NCBI GenBank assembly: GCA_007131405.1
Contig: SLQR01000094.1
Span: 1 to 39,077, forward strand
Source: Candidatus Izemoplasma sp.
Lineage (GTDB): Bacteria; Bacillota_I; Bacilli_A; Izemoplasmatales; Izemoplasmataceae
DNA length: 39,077 bases
Direction of reading: 5' to 3'
The notes below the pieces were generated by a model. That model worked only from the letters and a program-made list of their open reading frames with translations, had not been told where the DNA came from and searched no databases. Position numbers and translations under genes: made by a program. Positions 8,657 through 17,717 of this stretch are shown here, piece by piece; the first letter of the stretch is position 1; every line of letters begins with the position of its first letter.

Positions 8657-9812
8657 AGTATTTATGGGCCCCATCGGCACTTTGTATGTCTAAAATATGA
8701 AGTTTCTTCTTATAAAGTTTCTCATACTCTTTTACAAGGTCTCGAAGTTGGGTTTCCTGTTGGGGTTCCTTAAACAGTGTAACCACGAGTTTATACGTTG
8801 TGCGGTTGCTGATGCGTGAGCATAATGCTTCATTAACCATCGTGTGATCGACAATTAGATTTAAGTCGTTGGTTGATAAATCAAACAGAAGGTTTAATGA
8901 TTTTTGAGATTGGTTCATGTATTCGATAAACCAATCAAGGTCGTTATCTTGGAGCGCGTCTTTTGCGTTTTTAACACGGTCATGTTCAAAGATGATGTGT
9001 TCGGCGACGCTGCGTTCTTCTTCATCATGAAGTTGACTTTTAAAGCGGTTAAATAAATCGTATGGAAACTCACATAAGGTGCGAATCGGACGAATATCGT
9101 CAAAATGCATCGTTGCATTTTTTGCCGAGCGTAAGCGGCGTTTGTATTTTTCAAGCTTATCATCATGAACCTTATCTGGGAAAAAGGCATAAAGCTGATT
9201 GGCTTTAAAGGAATAAGGAATCAACTCAACGTCTTTTGTTTTTCCTTGAATGTATGTTGCATGATTCGCTTTACTATAGGCTATTGTCATTAGGTCATGA
9301 AGGCGTGTCATCGACCCTAGATACTCTTTAAATACGGTATCGGTAAAACGAACGAGTTTATTGTTTGAGATCCCTAAATCACAGGCATCGTTTAGCGCGA
9401 ACATGACGGCATAGGTAAAGGCGGGTGTTTGCGCAAACCCGTGTGGTCCTGGAAAATCCGTTACAATGCTTATATCTAGGCCTTGATCAAATGTATGGCC
9501 TTCTTTAAGCAGTTTGTTGAGGACACCCTGAACATTGTTTTCAAGGGCTTTTTCGGGATTGTAGTCCTTACTTTTATTGAGTTCAAATTCATGGGTAAAG
9601 GCAAAACAACCTTCACAGTTAAGTTGAAGGCGCTTTTCTTTTCCAAAGCTTAACCCAAGATAATAGCCTCTATCAATAGCTATGGACAAAGTGTCACAAC
9701 CCATTTCTTCGGCTTGTTCACCCATTAGGTTTATGCGTCCTGGAACAAAATAGGTATGACTTGGGTTTGTGCTGAATGTCTCATGATGAAGGTTATTAAG
9801 TTTTTCTTTCAT
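8655..9812 (-). CDS. Galactokinase-like GHMP-fold protein, probable pseudoenzyme
   Basis: VPGRINLMGEQ..., KYKRRLRSAKNAT, EHIIFEHDRVKNAKDALQDNDLDWFIEYMNQSQKSLNLLFDLSTNDLNLIVD align in order with galactokinase; catalytic motifs are replaced. Confidence 0.75.
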   Translation of the reverse strand: MKEKLNNLHHETFSTNPSHTYFVPGRINLMGEQAEEMGCDTLSIAIDRGYYLGLSFGKEKRLQLNCEGCFAFTHEFELNKSKDYNPEKALENNVQGVLNKLLKEGHTFDQGLDISIVTDFPGPHGFAQTPAFTYAVMFALNDACDLGISNNKLVRFTDTVFKEYLGSMTRLHDLMTIAYSKANHATYIQGKTKDVELIPYSFKANQLYAFFPDKVHDDKLEKYKRRLRSAKNATMHFDDIRPIRTLCEFPYDLFNRFKSQLHDEEERSVAEHIIFEHDRVKNAKDALQDNDLDWFIEYMNQSQKSLNLLFDLSTNDLNLIVDHTMVNEALCSRISNRTTYKLVVTLFKEPQQETQLRDLVKEYEKLYKKKLHILDIQSADGAHKY

Positions 9813-9842
9813 CGAATCCCCTCCACTTCCATTGCTACTTTT

Positions 9843-9871
9843 ATTGTATCGATAGATTAGCGTTTACACAA
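9843..9871 (-). promoter_or_regulatory. Promoter for the galactokinase-like gene
   Basis: On minus strand: TTGTGT, 17 bp, TACAAT. Confidence 0.5.
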
Positions 9872-9876
9872 GTAAA

Positions 9877-10755
9877 TTACATAAGTTCAGAGACGTCTAC
9901 AGTGATTTTTTCGTTTAAATACTGTTTAAATCCATTAAAGATTTTCATCGTCATTTGTGCATCTTCTAAGGCATCGTGGCGCTGATCGTCGCTTTCATGG
10001 CCGTATAGATTATAGGCTTTAAGCAACCCTAAATCGTTTTTTAATCGAAAAATATTTTTGTGAAGATTCAGTAGATTCACAAAGCGGGTGGTTTCACTTA
10101 CTGCAGGTAGGTCATTCACTTCGGCGGTTTCATTGAGCGCAAGATGATCATTTTTACCCCAAACAATAACCGCCGGTTGATAGTCGTTAAGCAGTTGTAT
10201 GAAATGGTTGTAAAAGGTTTCAAATTCGATGCCTTTATCGACATCGTCTTGAGATAAATCAAGAAATTTTAGGGTGCGTTTTGTCAGTTTTTTATGGCGC
10301 GCAGGTTTAATAAATGCCATGTATTTTTGGATTACTTGATCGTTTTCATCGACAAGCACGTAGCCCGCTTGGATGATCTCTTGAACAAAGTCTTTTTGAA
10401 AATGATACGGATGCATACTCATCTCAAGGTCTAAAAATAGCTTGTTTTTCAAGGTATTTATAAACTGTTTTGTTTGGCTAGAGAGGCGATCATGACTAAA
10501 TAAGGTCACGGTTTTACGACGAGTGTTTTTGGTAATCTTAATCAGGTCAGAAATAGTGTATTTTTGATACGGTTTTGCTGGGTTTTCACGCTCTTTGACG
10601 TAAGCCACGATGTAGTGATTAACAATAAGATATTTGATGAACTGATTGAACATCGCACGCTGCATGTAGAGTTCGATGATGCGGTTGCGTCGGCGAAGAT
10701 AAATAATGCGTTTATTTGCATCGATTTTTACAATTTTTCCGTATGTTTTTTTCAT
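9877..10755 (-). CDS. DEDDh-type 3'-5' exonuclease-domain protein with N-terminal extension
   Basis: DLE (LFLDLEMS), D (WGKNDHLAL), H-x(4)-D (RHDALEDAQMT). Confidence 0.8.
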   Translation of the reverse strand: MKKTYGKIVKIDANKRIIYLRRRNRIIELYMQRAMFNQFIKYLIVNHYIVAYVKERENPAKPYQKYTISDLIKITKNTRRKTVTLFSHDRLSSQTKQFINTLKNKLFLDLEMSMHPYHFQKDFVQEIIQAGYVLVDENDQVIQKYMAFIKPARHKKLTKRTLKFLDLSQDDVDKGIEFETFYNHFIQLLNDYQPAVIVWGKNDHLALNETAEVNDLPAVSETTRFVNLLNLHKNIFRLKNDLGLLKAYNLYGHESDDQRHDALEDAQMTMKIFNGFKQYLNEKITVDVSELM

Positions 10756-10756
10756 G

Positions 10757-12523
10757 TCAATCCCCTATGCTATTCTTATTTAGTGCTTCTTTGATATTTT
10801 TAATGGTTTTTTTCGGTATGCCAAGTTTTTGGTACGCCGTATCATCGGCTTTACGCATTTGATCAATGGTTTTAAACGTCTGCAAAAGTTTTTTCTTTGT
10901 CTGTTCCCCAACACCTTCTATGGTATCGAGTATAGTTGCGTAAACGCCTTTACTGCGTAAATCTTTATGGAAGTTAACGGCAAAGCGATGGGCTTCTTCT
11001 TGAATAAACGCAAGCAAACGGAAGACTTTTGAGTGAGGGTCAAGTTCGATTTCACGATCTTTATCGTCAATTAAATAATGTGTTTTGTGCTGCGCGTTTT
11101 TGGCAAGCCCAGCAAGTGGAATCGCTAAGTCGAGTGCGGCAAGCACTTTTTTGGCAGTATTTAATTGGTGAATGCCACCATCAACGATGATTAAATCCGG
11201 TGGTTTTTGATCTTCATAAAGTAAGCGCTGATAACGTCGATACAACACTTCTTCCATTTGCTCGGTGTCACCCGATTGCGGTTTCGATTCATCAAGTTTG
11301 TATTTGCGGTAATCCTTTTTGCTGGGGACGGCGTTTTTAAAAACCACCATGCTGCTGACTGGGTAGGTGCCAAATAAATGAGAGTTATCAAAGGCTTCGA
11401 TGTGATAAGGTGTTGGAATGTTTATTAGTTCCGCCAGTTCATCAAGGGCGCCAAAGGTTTTTTCAGTTTGCTGTTTGATGTGTTCTGTTTGGGCACTTAA
11501 TTGTTCTTTTGCGTTTAACACAGCAAGGTCAAGCAAGGCTTTCTTTTCGCCACGAATCGGTTCTTTAATGGTGGTTTTAAAAAGCTTTTCTATTGGGTTG
11601 AGCAGGTCAAGTTCATTGGTTAATATTTCACTTGGAATGGGGTAGTTTTGATAAAATTGCATTAAATACTCAAGTGCGGGTTCAAGCGGTTCTAAGTAAT
11701 ACGCCATCAGTTTTTGATCACGTGCCACAATTTTTCCATTGCGTACGAAGAAAATATTTAACGCCACATGATGGTCGTCGTGGGTAATACCAATTAAATC
11801 ACGATCGACTAAATCGCGTAAGTTTACCGCTTGTTTTGTCGTGGTGGTTTCAATCGCATCAATGGTGTGTTTGTATTCTTGGGCACGTTCAAATTCGAGC
11901 ACATCACTAGCATCATGCATTTTTTGTTTGAGTTCTTGGACAATCTTTCGTGTATCGCCTTTTAAGAAGGCGGTAATTTCTTTGCTGATTTCACGGTAAG
12001 TTGAAGGGTCAACTTTGTGAATACACGGCGCTAAACATTGCCCTAAGTAATAGTATAGACAAGGTTCTTTTGGTAATTTATGGCATTTTCTTAGTGGGTA
12101 AAGTTTATGCAATAAATCGAGTGTGTCTCTGGCTGCTTTTACGTTTGGGTAAGGCCCAAAGAGGTGTTTTTTTGTTTTGGATAAGGTTCGGGTAATCACC
12201 AGTTTAGGGTGACGCTCGTTGGTGATTTCAATGTACGGGTACGATTTATCGTCAGTGAGTAATATATTGTATCGAGGTTGATGTTTTTTAATGAGATCAA
12301 TTTCTAAGATTAAAGCTTCGAGTTCGGTATTGGTGACAATGTATTCAAAGGTATTGACGGATTGAACCATTTTGGTGGTCTTGTAGTCATGGGATCCTGT
12401 AAAATAGGTGGTGAGACGATTTTTAAGATTTTTGGCTTTGCCAACATAGATGATGTTTCCATAAACATCAATCATTTGATAAGAGCCTGGTTTTTGGGGT
12501 ACAAGTTTCAGTTTATCCTTCAT
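10757..12523 (-). CDS. uvrC: Excinuclease ABC subunit C
   Basis: GIY-YIG domain KPGSYQMIDVYGNIIYVGKAKNLKNRL; EAFDNSHLFGTYPVSSMVVF; LIIVDGG; C-terminal helix-hairpin-helix. Confidence 0.95.
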   Translation of the reverse strand: MKDKLKLVPQKPGSYQMIDVYGNIIYVGKAKNLKNRLTTYFTGSHDYKTTKMVQSVNTFEYIVTNTELEALILEIDLIKKHQPRYNILLTDDKSYPYIEITNERHPKLVITRTLSKTKKHLFGPYPNVKAARDTLDLLHKLYPLRKCHKLPKEPCLYYYLGQCLAPCIHKVDPSTYREISKEITAFLKGDTRKIVQELKQKMHDASDVLEFERAQEYKHTIDAIETTTTKQAVNLRDLVDRDLIGITHDDHHVALNIFFVRNGKIVARDQKLMAYYLEPLEPALEYLMQFYQNYPIPSEILTNELDLLNPIEKLFKTTIKEPIRGEKKALLDLAVLNAKEQLSAQTEHIKQQTEKTFGALDELAELINIPTPYHIEAFDNSHLFGTYPVSSMVVFKNAVPSKKDYRKYKLDESKPQSGDTEQMEEVLYRRYQRLLYEDQKPPDLIIVDGGIHQLNTAKKVLAALDLAIPLAGLAKNAQHKTHYLIDDKDREIELDPHSKVFRLLAFIQEEAHRFAVNFHKDLRSKGVYATILDTIEGVGEQTKKKLLQTFKTIDQMRKADDTAYQKLGIPKKTIKNIKEALNKNSIGD

Positions 12524-12549
12524 CCTCGCTTCACCTCCGAGTGTTTGCT

Positions 12550-12560
12550 TAATTATAGCA
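12550..12560 (-). promoter_or_regulatory. Extended -10 element upstream of uvrC
   Basis: Minus strand TGCTATAAT directly downstream of the rbfA terminator. Confidence 0.5.
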
Positions 12561-12572
12561 TTTTTTTTGAAA

Positions 12573-12600
12573 GTAAAAAAGCGACAAGAGTCGCTTTACT
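12573..12600 (-). terminator. Intrinsic terminator of the rimP-rbfA operon
   Basis: Minus strand AAAGCGAC-TCTT-GTCGCTTTTTTACTTT. Confidence 0.8.
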
Positions 12601-12605
12601 TACTT

Positions 12606-12947
12606 TTATTTATCGTCTTTTAGGACGTCTTTAAGGCCTGATTCAATTTTGTTTCCACGATCAAGGGATTCGTCGTATTTAAAAACTAAATTTGGTAATT
12701 TACGCAGTTGAACGTGTTTGCCAAGCGTGGTACGAATGTACGCTTTTGACCGTTCAAGCGCTTTTTCAGTGGCGGTTCTTTTGTCCGCATTGAGGGCAGT
12801 GTAGTAAATAGTTAAGTACGATAAGTCGTTTGTCAGTTTGACAGCTGTCAATGTGACAAAGCCTACAGCGGGGTCTTTAACATCTTCACGCAAAATGCGT
12901 GTTAAACTTCGCATAATTGTTGATTCAGTTCTTGCATGTTTTGACAT
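12606..12947 (-). CDS. rbfA: Ribosome-binding factor A
   Basis: ARTESTIMRSLTRILREDVKDPAVGFVTLTAVKLTNDLSYLTIYY. Confidence 0.93.
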   Translation of the reverse strand: MSKHARTESTIMRSLTRILREDVKDPAVGFVTLTAVKLTNDLSYLTIYYTALNADKRTATEKALERSKAYIRTTLGKHVQLRKLPNLVFKYDESLDRGNKIESGLKDVLKDDK

Positions 12948-12948
12948 C

Positions 12949-14805
12949 TTAACGAACGACCTCCTTCATAACGGATGCTTCAATAACGTCACCGTTTTTG
13001 ATGTCGTTATAGTTTTCTACCATAATACCACATTCAAAGCCTTGACGCACTTCTTTTACATCATCTTTGAAACGTTTCAAACTTGCCAGTTTGCCTTCGT
13101 AAACGACAACGCCCTCACGCAATACACGAACCATCGCGTCGCGTTTGATGTACCCATCAGTGACATAACATCCAGCAATCGTTCCAACACGGGATACTTT
13201 AAATGTTTCACGAACTTCAGCTTGACCGGTGACAATTTCTTTAAACTCTGGGTCGAGTAATCCAGTCATGGCCATTTCAATATCTTCTAAGGCTTTATAA
13301 ATAATGTTGTAGAGTCGAATGTCGACGCCTTTTTCGACGGCTGTCTCACGGACGGCCGAACTTGGACGGACGTTAAACCCAAGAATAATCGCACCTGAAG
13401 CGAGCGCAAGGGTGACATCGGTTTCGGTGATGGTCCCGACACTTGCACGAATAATCTCAACATCGGCCCCTTCAACGGTAATCGTTTCAAGGGATGATTT
13501 TAAGGCTTCTATTGAGCCATGGGTATCGCCTTTAACCACGATACGTAAATGTTTCGTTTCGCCTTCTTGAGCGTTTGCAAACATTTCATCAAGTGACATG
13601 GCTTTTGACACGCCGTGTTCTTCTTTCCATGTACGGTGGGTACGTTGTTCAGAAATTTGACGCGCTTCACGTTCATCGCTAAAGACCATAAAACGGTCTC
13701 CTGCTTGAGGCACGTCGCTTAATCCAGTAATCTCAACAGCGGTACTTGGGCTAGCCGCATCAAGGGCTTGGCCAAGATCATTTTCCATGGTACGGACTTT
13801 TCCGTATGTGTCACCAACAACGATGATATCGCCAACGGTTAAGGTTCCATTTTGAACGAGTAACGTTGCAACAGGTCCACGGCCTTTGTCGAGTTTACTT
13901 TCAATAACCGTCCCACTTGCCAAGCGTTTTGGGTTTGCGGTAAAGTGTTCAACTTCTGCGGTGAGCAGAAGCATTTCAATGAGGTCATCAACGCCTTCGC
14001 CTTTGAGCGCAGACATTTCAACAAAAATCGTGTTTCCTCCCCAATCTTCCGCAATCAGGTTAAATTCAGAAAGTTCTTGTTTGACACGGTCTGGATTTGC
14101 ACCCGGGCGATCCATTTTGTTCACAGCAACAATAATTGGGCAACCTGCAGCTTTTGCGTGATCAATCGCTTCACGCGTTTGTGGCATGACGCCGTCATCG
14201 GCTGCGACAACTAAGACTGTAATGTCGGTAATTGAGGCTCCGCGAGCACGCATTTCGGTAAATGCAGCATGGCCTGGTGTATCAATAAAGGTGATGGCTT
14301 TACCATCTTTCACGTATTGATAGGCTCCAATGTGTTGTGTGATTCCGCCAGCTTCACCTTCGGTGACGCGGGCATGTCGAATCGTATCGAGTAACGTGGT
14401 TTTTCCATGGTCAACATGGCCCATGATGGTCACAACTGGTGGGCGTTCAACAAGGATGGATTCATCATCTTCAAGGATGATTTCTTCAAAGCGTGTTGGA
14501 TCTGTAACCACTTCGTCTTTGACTTCTTTGCCATATTCGATGGCAATAAGTTCAACCGTATCTCGATCGAGTGATTGGTTTTGGGTTGCCATAATGCCAA
14601 GTCCCATGGCTTTTTTAATGACATCGGATACCGGACGATTTAAGGCCGTTGCAAAATCACCGACGGTCATGTTCGGTTTATAAATCACCACGGAATCATC
14701 TGTGCCTTTTTCGGTCTTTTTCGGTTTTGATGGGATATTCTGTGTGCGTGTTTCGTGATTTTTTCGTTGTTTTTTGATGTTTTTTTTGCGTGTTTTATCT
14801 GACAT
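12949..14805 (-). CDS. infB: Translation initiation factor IF-2
   Basis: [55 protein letters not shown]. Confidence 0.97.
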   Translation of the reverse strand: MSDKTRKKNIKKQRKNHETRTQNIPSKPKKTEKGTDDSVVIYKPNMTVGDFATALNRPVSDVIKKAMGLGIMATQNQSLDRDTVELIAIEYGKEVKDEVVTDPTRFEEIILEDDESILVERPPVVTIMGHVDHGKTTLLDTIRHARVTEGEAGGITQHIGAYQYVKDGKAITFIDTPGHAAFTEMRARGASITDITVLVVAADDGVMPQTREAIDHAKAAGCPIIVAVNKMDRPGANPDRVKQELSEFNLIAEDWGGNTIFVEMSALKGEGVDDLIEMLLLTAEVEHFTANPKRLASGTVIESKLDKGRGPVATLLVQNGTLTVGDIIVVGDTYGKVRTMENDLGQALDAASPSTAVEITGLSDVPQAGDRFMVFSDEREARQISEQRTHRTWKEEHGVSKAMSLDEMFANAQEGETKHLRIVVKGDTHGSIEALKSSLETITVEGADVEIIRASVGTITETDVTLALASGAIILGFNVRPSSAVRETAVEKGVDIRLYNIIYKALEDIEMAMTGLLDPEFKEIVTGQAEVRETFKVSRVGTIAGCYVTDGYIKRDAMVRVLREGVVVYEGKLASLKRFKDDVKEVRQGFECGIMVENYNDIKNGDVIEASVMKEVVR

Positions 14806-14825
14806 CAAAAATCACCTCTTTCTAT

Positions 14826-15110
14826 TTAATCGATAAAGCGTGGATCAATAAGCATCACGACTTTTCGATTGAGTTTTCCTAAAGCTTTTGACAACTCATC
14901 ACTTGAATAATCTTCGTTCAGTGTGAGTTGGTAATACGTGGTTTTGTCGTAAATCTTTTTTTTAATGTTGTCGCCTGCATCTTGGGCCAAGAAGACAATC
15001 GCTTTTGGGTGTTTACTCATTGCCTGAAGAACACGGCCTTCACCGTCGATGATGCGTCCGGCACGGAGTGCAAGACCAAGTCGGTTTAGGGTTTGGTCGT
15101 TAGACTTCAT
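14826..15110 (-). CDS. ylxQ: L7Ae-family ribosomal protein (YlxQ-like)
   Basis: LNRLGLALRAGRIIDGEGRVLQAMSKHPKAIVFLAQDAGDN; position between ylxR and infB. Confidence 0.85.
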   Translation of the reverse strand: MKSNDQTLNRLGLALRAGRIIDGEGRVLQAMSKHPKAIVFLAQDAGDNIKKKIYDKTTYYQLTLNEDYSSDELSKALGKLNRKVVMLIDPRFID

Positions 15111-15372
15111 CTTGAATCAACGTTCTTAATTGATTGAAAATGGTGTCAGGTATAGCGATGCCAAGATGTTTTTCAAGTATCTTATGTTTTTCTGCTTTGT
15201 CAACAACGGCGAGTGAACGTTTAACATACGCACCACGTCCATTCATTTTGCCACTTGGGTCGACAAAGACTTGGTTGTCTTTTGTTTTAACGATGCGGAT
15301 CAGTGTTTGTTTTGGATGTTGTTCACGGGTAACGACGCATTTACGCAGTGGAACTTTGTGTGGTTTATTCAT
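15100..15372 (-). CDS. ylxR: YlxR-family RNA-binding protein
   Basis: PLRKCVVTREQHPKQTLIRIVKTKDNQVFVDPSGKMNGRGAYV. Confidence 0.92.
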   Translation of the reverse strand: MNKPHKVPLRKCVVTREQHPKQTLIRIVKTKDNQVFVDPSGKMNGRGAYVKRSLAVVDKAEKHKILEKHLGIAIPDTIFNQLRTLIQDEV

Positions 15373-16447
15373 CGTCTTCTTCGTTAAATGGGCGGTAGTT
15401 TAGCCCAAGTTCTTTCGCATCTGAGATGCTTTTAATATCAATTTTCCATCCACTTGACTGTGCCGCTAAGCGTACATTTTGTCCACGTGAACCAATCGCG
15501 CTTGTAAAGTGCTTATCCTCCACAATAACAATCGCTGTTTTATCCTTTTTGTTGGGATTAATAGCAACAATTTTCGCAGGTTCTAAAGCGTTTTTAATGA
15601 GTTCTGCAGGGTCTTTTGACCATTCGTAAATGTCGACGCGTTCACCTTGTAAGGATTCGAGCACTTCGTTGATACGCTGTCCTTTGTACCCAACGACTGA
15701 CCCAACTGGATCAACGTGTTCATCGTGTGAGAAGACAGCGACTTTGCTGCGGTCACCCGCGTCACGAGCAAGACCCATGATTTCGACAGTTCCGTCTTGA
15801 ATTTCTGGGGTGACTTGTTCGATTAAACGTTTCACAAGGTTTTTATCATTTCGTGACACAAAGACTTTTGGTCCTTTTGGTGTCATGTCAACTTTGGTGA
15901 TGTAGACTTTAAGTTTTGCATCGATGCGTACTTCATCACTTTTTAAGAGTTCTTTACGTGGTAAACTCGTTTCTAGGTCATGCCCCAAATCGAGTGTAAC
16001 GTAATCTTTATTCAGCGCTGAGATGGTGGTGTTTACCATTTCACTCTCTTTGGCTTTAAAGATTTCGTAAATCTTATCGCGGTCGAGTTGTTTTAAGCCT
16101 TGCGTTAAGATTTGTTTCACGCTGACAGCGGCGATGCGCCCAAATTCTTTAATACGAACTTCGCGCGTCAAGATTTCACCAACTTTGATGGTTTTACGTG
16201 TTTCGCGTGCATCAGCGAGTGAAATTTCACCTTTTTCCGGTTCTTGTTTTACCACGAGTAAGTTTTCAAAAACTTTAATGGAATCTTTTTCTTCATCAAA
16301 TTCGATGCTAATGTTTTCGTTATAATCAAGTTCTTTTTTTACCGCGTTTAAGAGTCCGCGTTCCATGACTTCCAACACTTTTTGTTTGTCGAGTCCGCGT
16401 GTATCTGAGATTAAGTTTAATGCGGCGAAGAATTCTTTGCTTTGCAT
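15365..16447 (-). CDS. nusA: Transcription termination/antitermination factor NusA
   Basis: S1 and KH domains: GDRSKVAVFSHDEHVDPVGSVVGYKGQRINEVLESLQGERVDI; AIGSRGQNVRLAAQ. Confidence 0.96.
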   Translation of the reverse strand: MQSKEFFAALNLISDTRGLDKQKVLEVMERGLLNAVKKELDYNENISIEFDEEKDSIKVFENLLVVKQEPEKGEISLADARETRKTIKVGEILTREVRIKEFGRIAAVSVKQILTQGLKQLDRDKIYEIFKAKESEMVNTTISALNKDYVTLDLGHDLETSLPRKELLKSDEVRIDAKLKVYITKVDMTPKGPKVFVSRNDKNLVKRLIEQVTPEIQDGTVEIMGLARDAGDRSKVAVFSHDEHVDPVGSVVGYKGQRINEVLESLQGERVDIYEWSKDPAELIKNALEPAKIVAINPNKKDKTAIVIVEDKHFTSAIGSRGQNVRLAAQSSGWKIDIKSISDAKELGLNYRPFNEEDDE

Positions 16448-16457
16448 AATGCCCCTC

Positions 16458-16889
16458 CTAAAAATCGATTGCCATGCGGATCAGTTCGATGTCCGTCATG
16501 AAAATAGTGGTTTTTTGTTTGTTTTTTTCACGTATGGTGATGTCTGATTCCGTGACGTCTTCAAGTGTGCCTTCATAAATTTGATCAAAGGTTTTAATGT
16601 AAACGTAGTGTCCGTGTGCGCGTTTAATTTCATCGTACGTGCGCAATTCACGTTCAGCGCCAGCGCTTGTCACTTCAAGCCCATACGATGAGTCAATCGG
16701 ATCGGCCTCATCAAGGTAAGTGCTTATCACGTCAGATACTTTGACGCAATCGTCGATGGTGATGCCATCGTCGTGGTCAATTTCAACGCTTAAGACAAGT
16801 TCACCCTCACGTGGACCAAAGGTAATATCATATAAGTAGTAGTTCATGTTTTCGACGAGTTCTTTAATTTTTAGTTTCCATGCTTCCAT
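16458..16889 (-). CDS. rimP: Ribosome maturation factor RimP
   Basis: DGITIDDCVKVSDVISTYLDEADPIDSSYGLEVTSAGAERELR; start MEAWKLK at 16889 with GGAGG RBS. Confidence 0.92.
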   Translation of the reverse strand: MEAWKLKIKELVENMNYYLYDITFGPREGELVLSVEIDHDDGITIDDCVKVSDVISTYLDEADPIDSSYGLEVTSAGAERELRTYDEIKRAHGHYVYIKTFDQIYEGTLEDVTESDITIREKNKQKTTIFMTDIELIRMAIDF

Positions 16890-16910
16890 TGATTTTGCCT
16901 CCTGTTTCAA

Positions 16911-16940
16911 TAAAAAGAGCGGGCATTGACCCACTCCTCT
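16911..16940 (-). promoter_or_regulatory. Terminator-like hairpin in the rimP-nusA operon leader (candidate attenuator)
   Basis: Minus strand AGAGGAGTGGGTCAATGCCCGCTCTTTTTA: 8-bp GAGTGGGT/GCCCGCTC stem (with G-U pairs) followed by a U-tract, between the promoter and the rimP RBS. Confidence 0.7.
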
Positions 16941-16957
16941 AACACATATGCAAAGGT

Positions 16958-16986
16958 ATCTTATCATAAGTCGCCTTAAAATGCAA
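16958..16986 (-). promoter_or_regulatory. Promoter of the rimP-nusA operon
   Basis: Minus strand TTGCAT, 17 bp, TAAGAT. Confidence 0.6.
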
Positions 16987-16997
16987 GTCCTAAGGGC

Positions 16998-17717
16998 TTA
17001 TTTGGTGGTAAAAATACGCTTTTGTGTCAAGGCTTGCATGAGGATACTTCCCGCTACCCCAACATTCAAGGATTCAACGGTTTCTGTGGGAATATGAACC
17101 GTTGTATCGGCTAAGGCTTCTGTGGATGGTTCTAGGCCTTGGCCTTCGTTTCCGAGCATAAGGACAAAGGGTTCACTCGGGTAACTTGGTGACCCTTTTT
17201 GGGTGATTGCTGTTGCAATCATGGTGTATTCAGGATGGGTCTTTTTAAACGTTTGGGCATCCGTATAACGGACCGCAAGGTGAAAAATTGCGCCTTGTGT
17301 ACTGCGTAAGACTTTTGGATTTAAAATATCCACACAATCATCGAGGATGATCGATCGAAAATTAAACGCAAGCGCGCTACGCAACAAGGTTCCCATGTTG
17401 CCTGGGTCTTGAACTTTTTCAAGCAACAAAACGCGCTTATGAAGCGTATCCGATAAGGCAAAGTTACATACTGCAATGATGCGTGGGGCCGTTTTTGTGT
17501 CGGTGATTTTTTTCATGACCGCTTCGTTGACAAGCGTCGCTTGTTTAAAGTCCGGATGGCTACTTAAGGCAATCACTTCACGGATTACGCCAGCACGCGC
17601 GGCTTCAATCACTAAATGTTCTCCTTCAACGATAAACATGTTTGTGGCATCGCGGTACTTCTTCTTGGTTAATTTTGCGTAGTCTTTCATGCGTGGGTTA
17701 CTCAGACTTGTGATCAT
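16998..17717 (-). CDS. SpoU/TrmH-family RNA 2'-O-methyltransferase
   Basis: EKVQDPGNMGTLLRSALAFNF, LMLGNEGQGLEP, SLNVGVAGSILMQA. Confidence 0.93.
   Translation of the reverse strand: MITSLSNPRMKDYAKLTKKKYRDATNMFIVEGEHLVIEAARAGVIREVIALSSHPDFKQATLVNEAVMKKITDTKTAPRIIAVCNFALSDTLHKRVLLLEKVQDPGNMGTLLRSALAFNFRSIILDDCVDILNPKVLRSTQGAIFHLAVRYTDAQTFKKTHPEYTMIATAITQKGSPSYPSEPFVLMLGNEGQGLEPSTEALADTTVHIPTETVESLNVGVAGSILMQALTQKRIFTTK

Noticed and set aside
13319-14683. Several plus-strand ORFs antisense to infB
   Set aside because: Shadow ORFs opposite a conserved gene
16890-16967. N-terminal extension of rimP in the ORF track
   Set aside because: It reads through the leader hairpin; the RBS-linked start is at 16889
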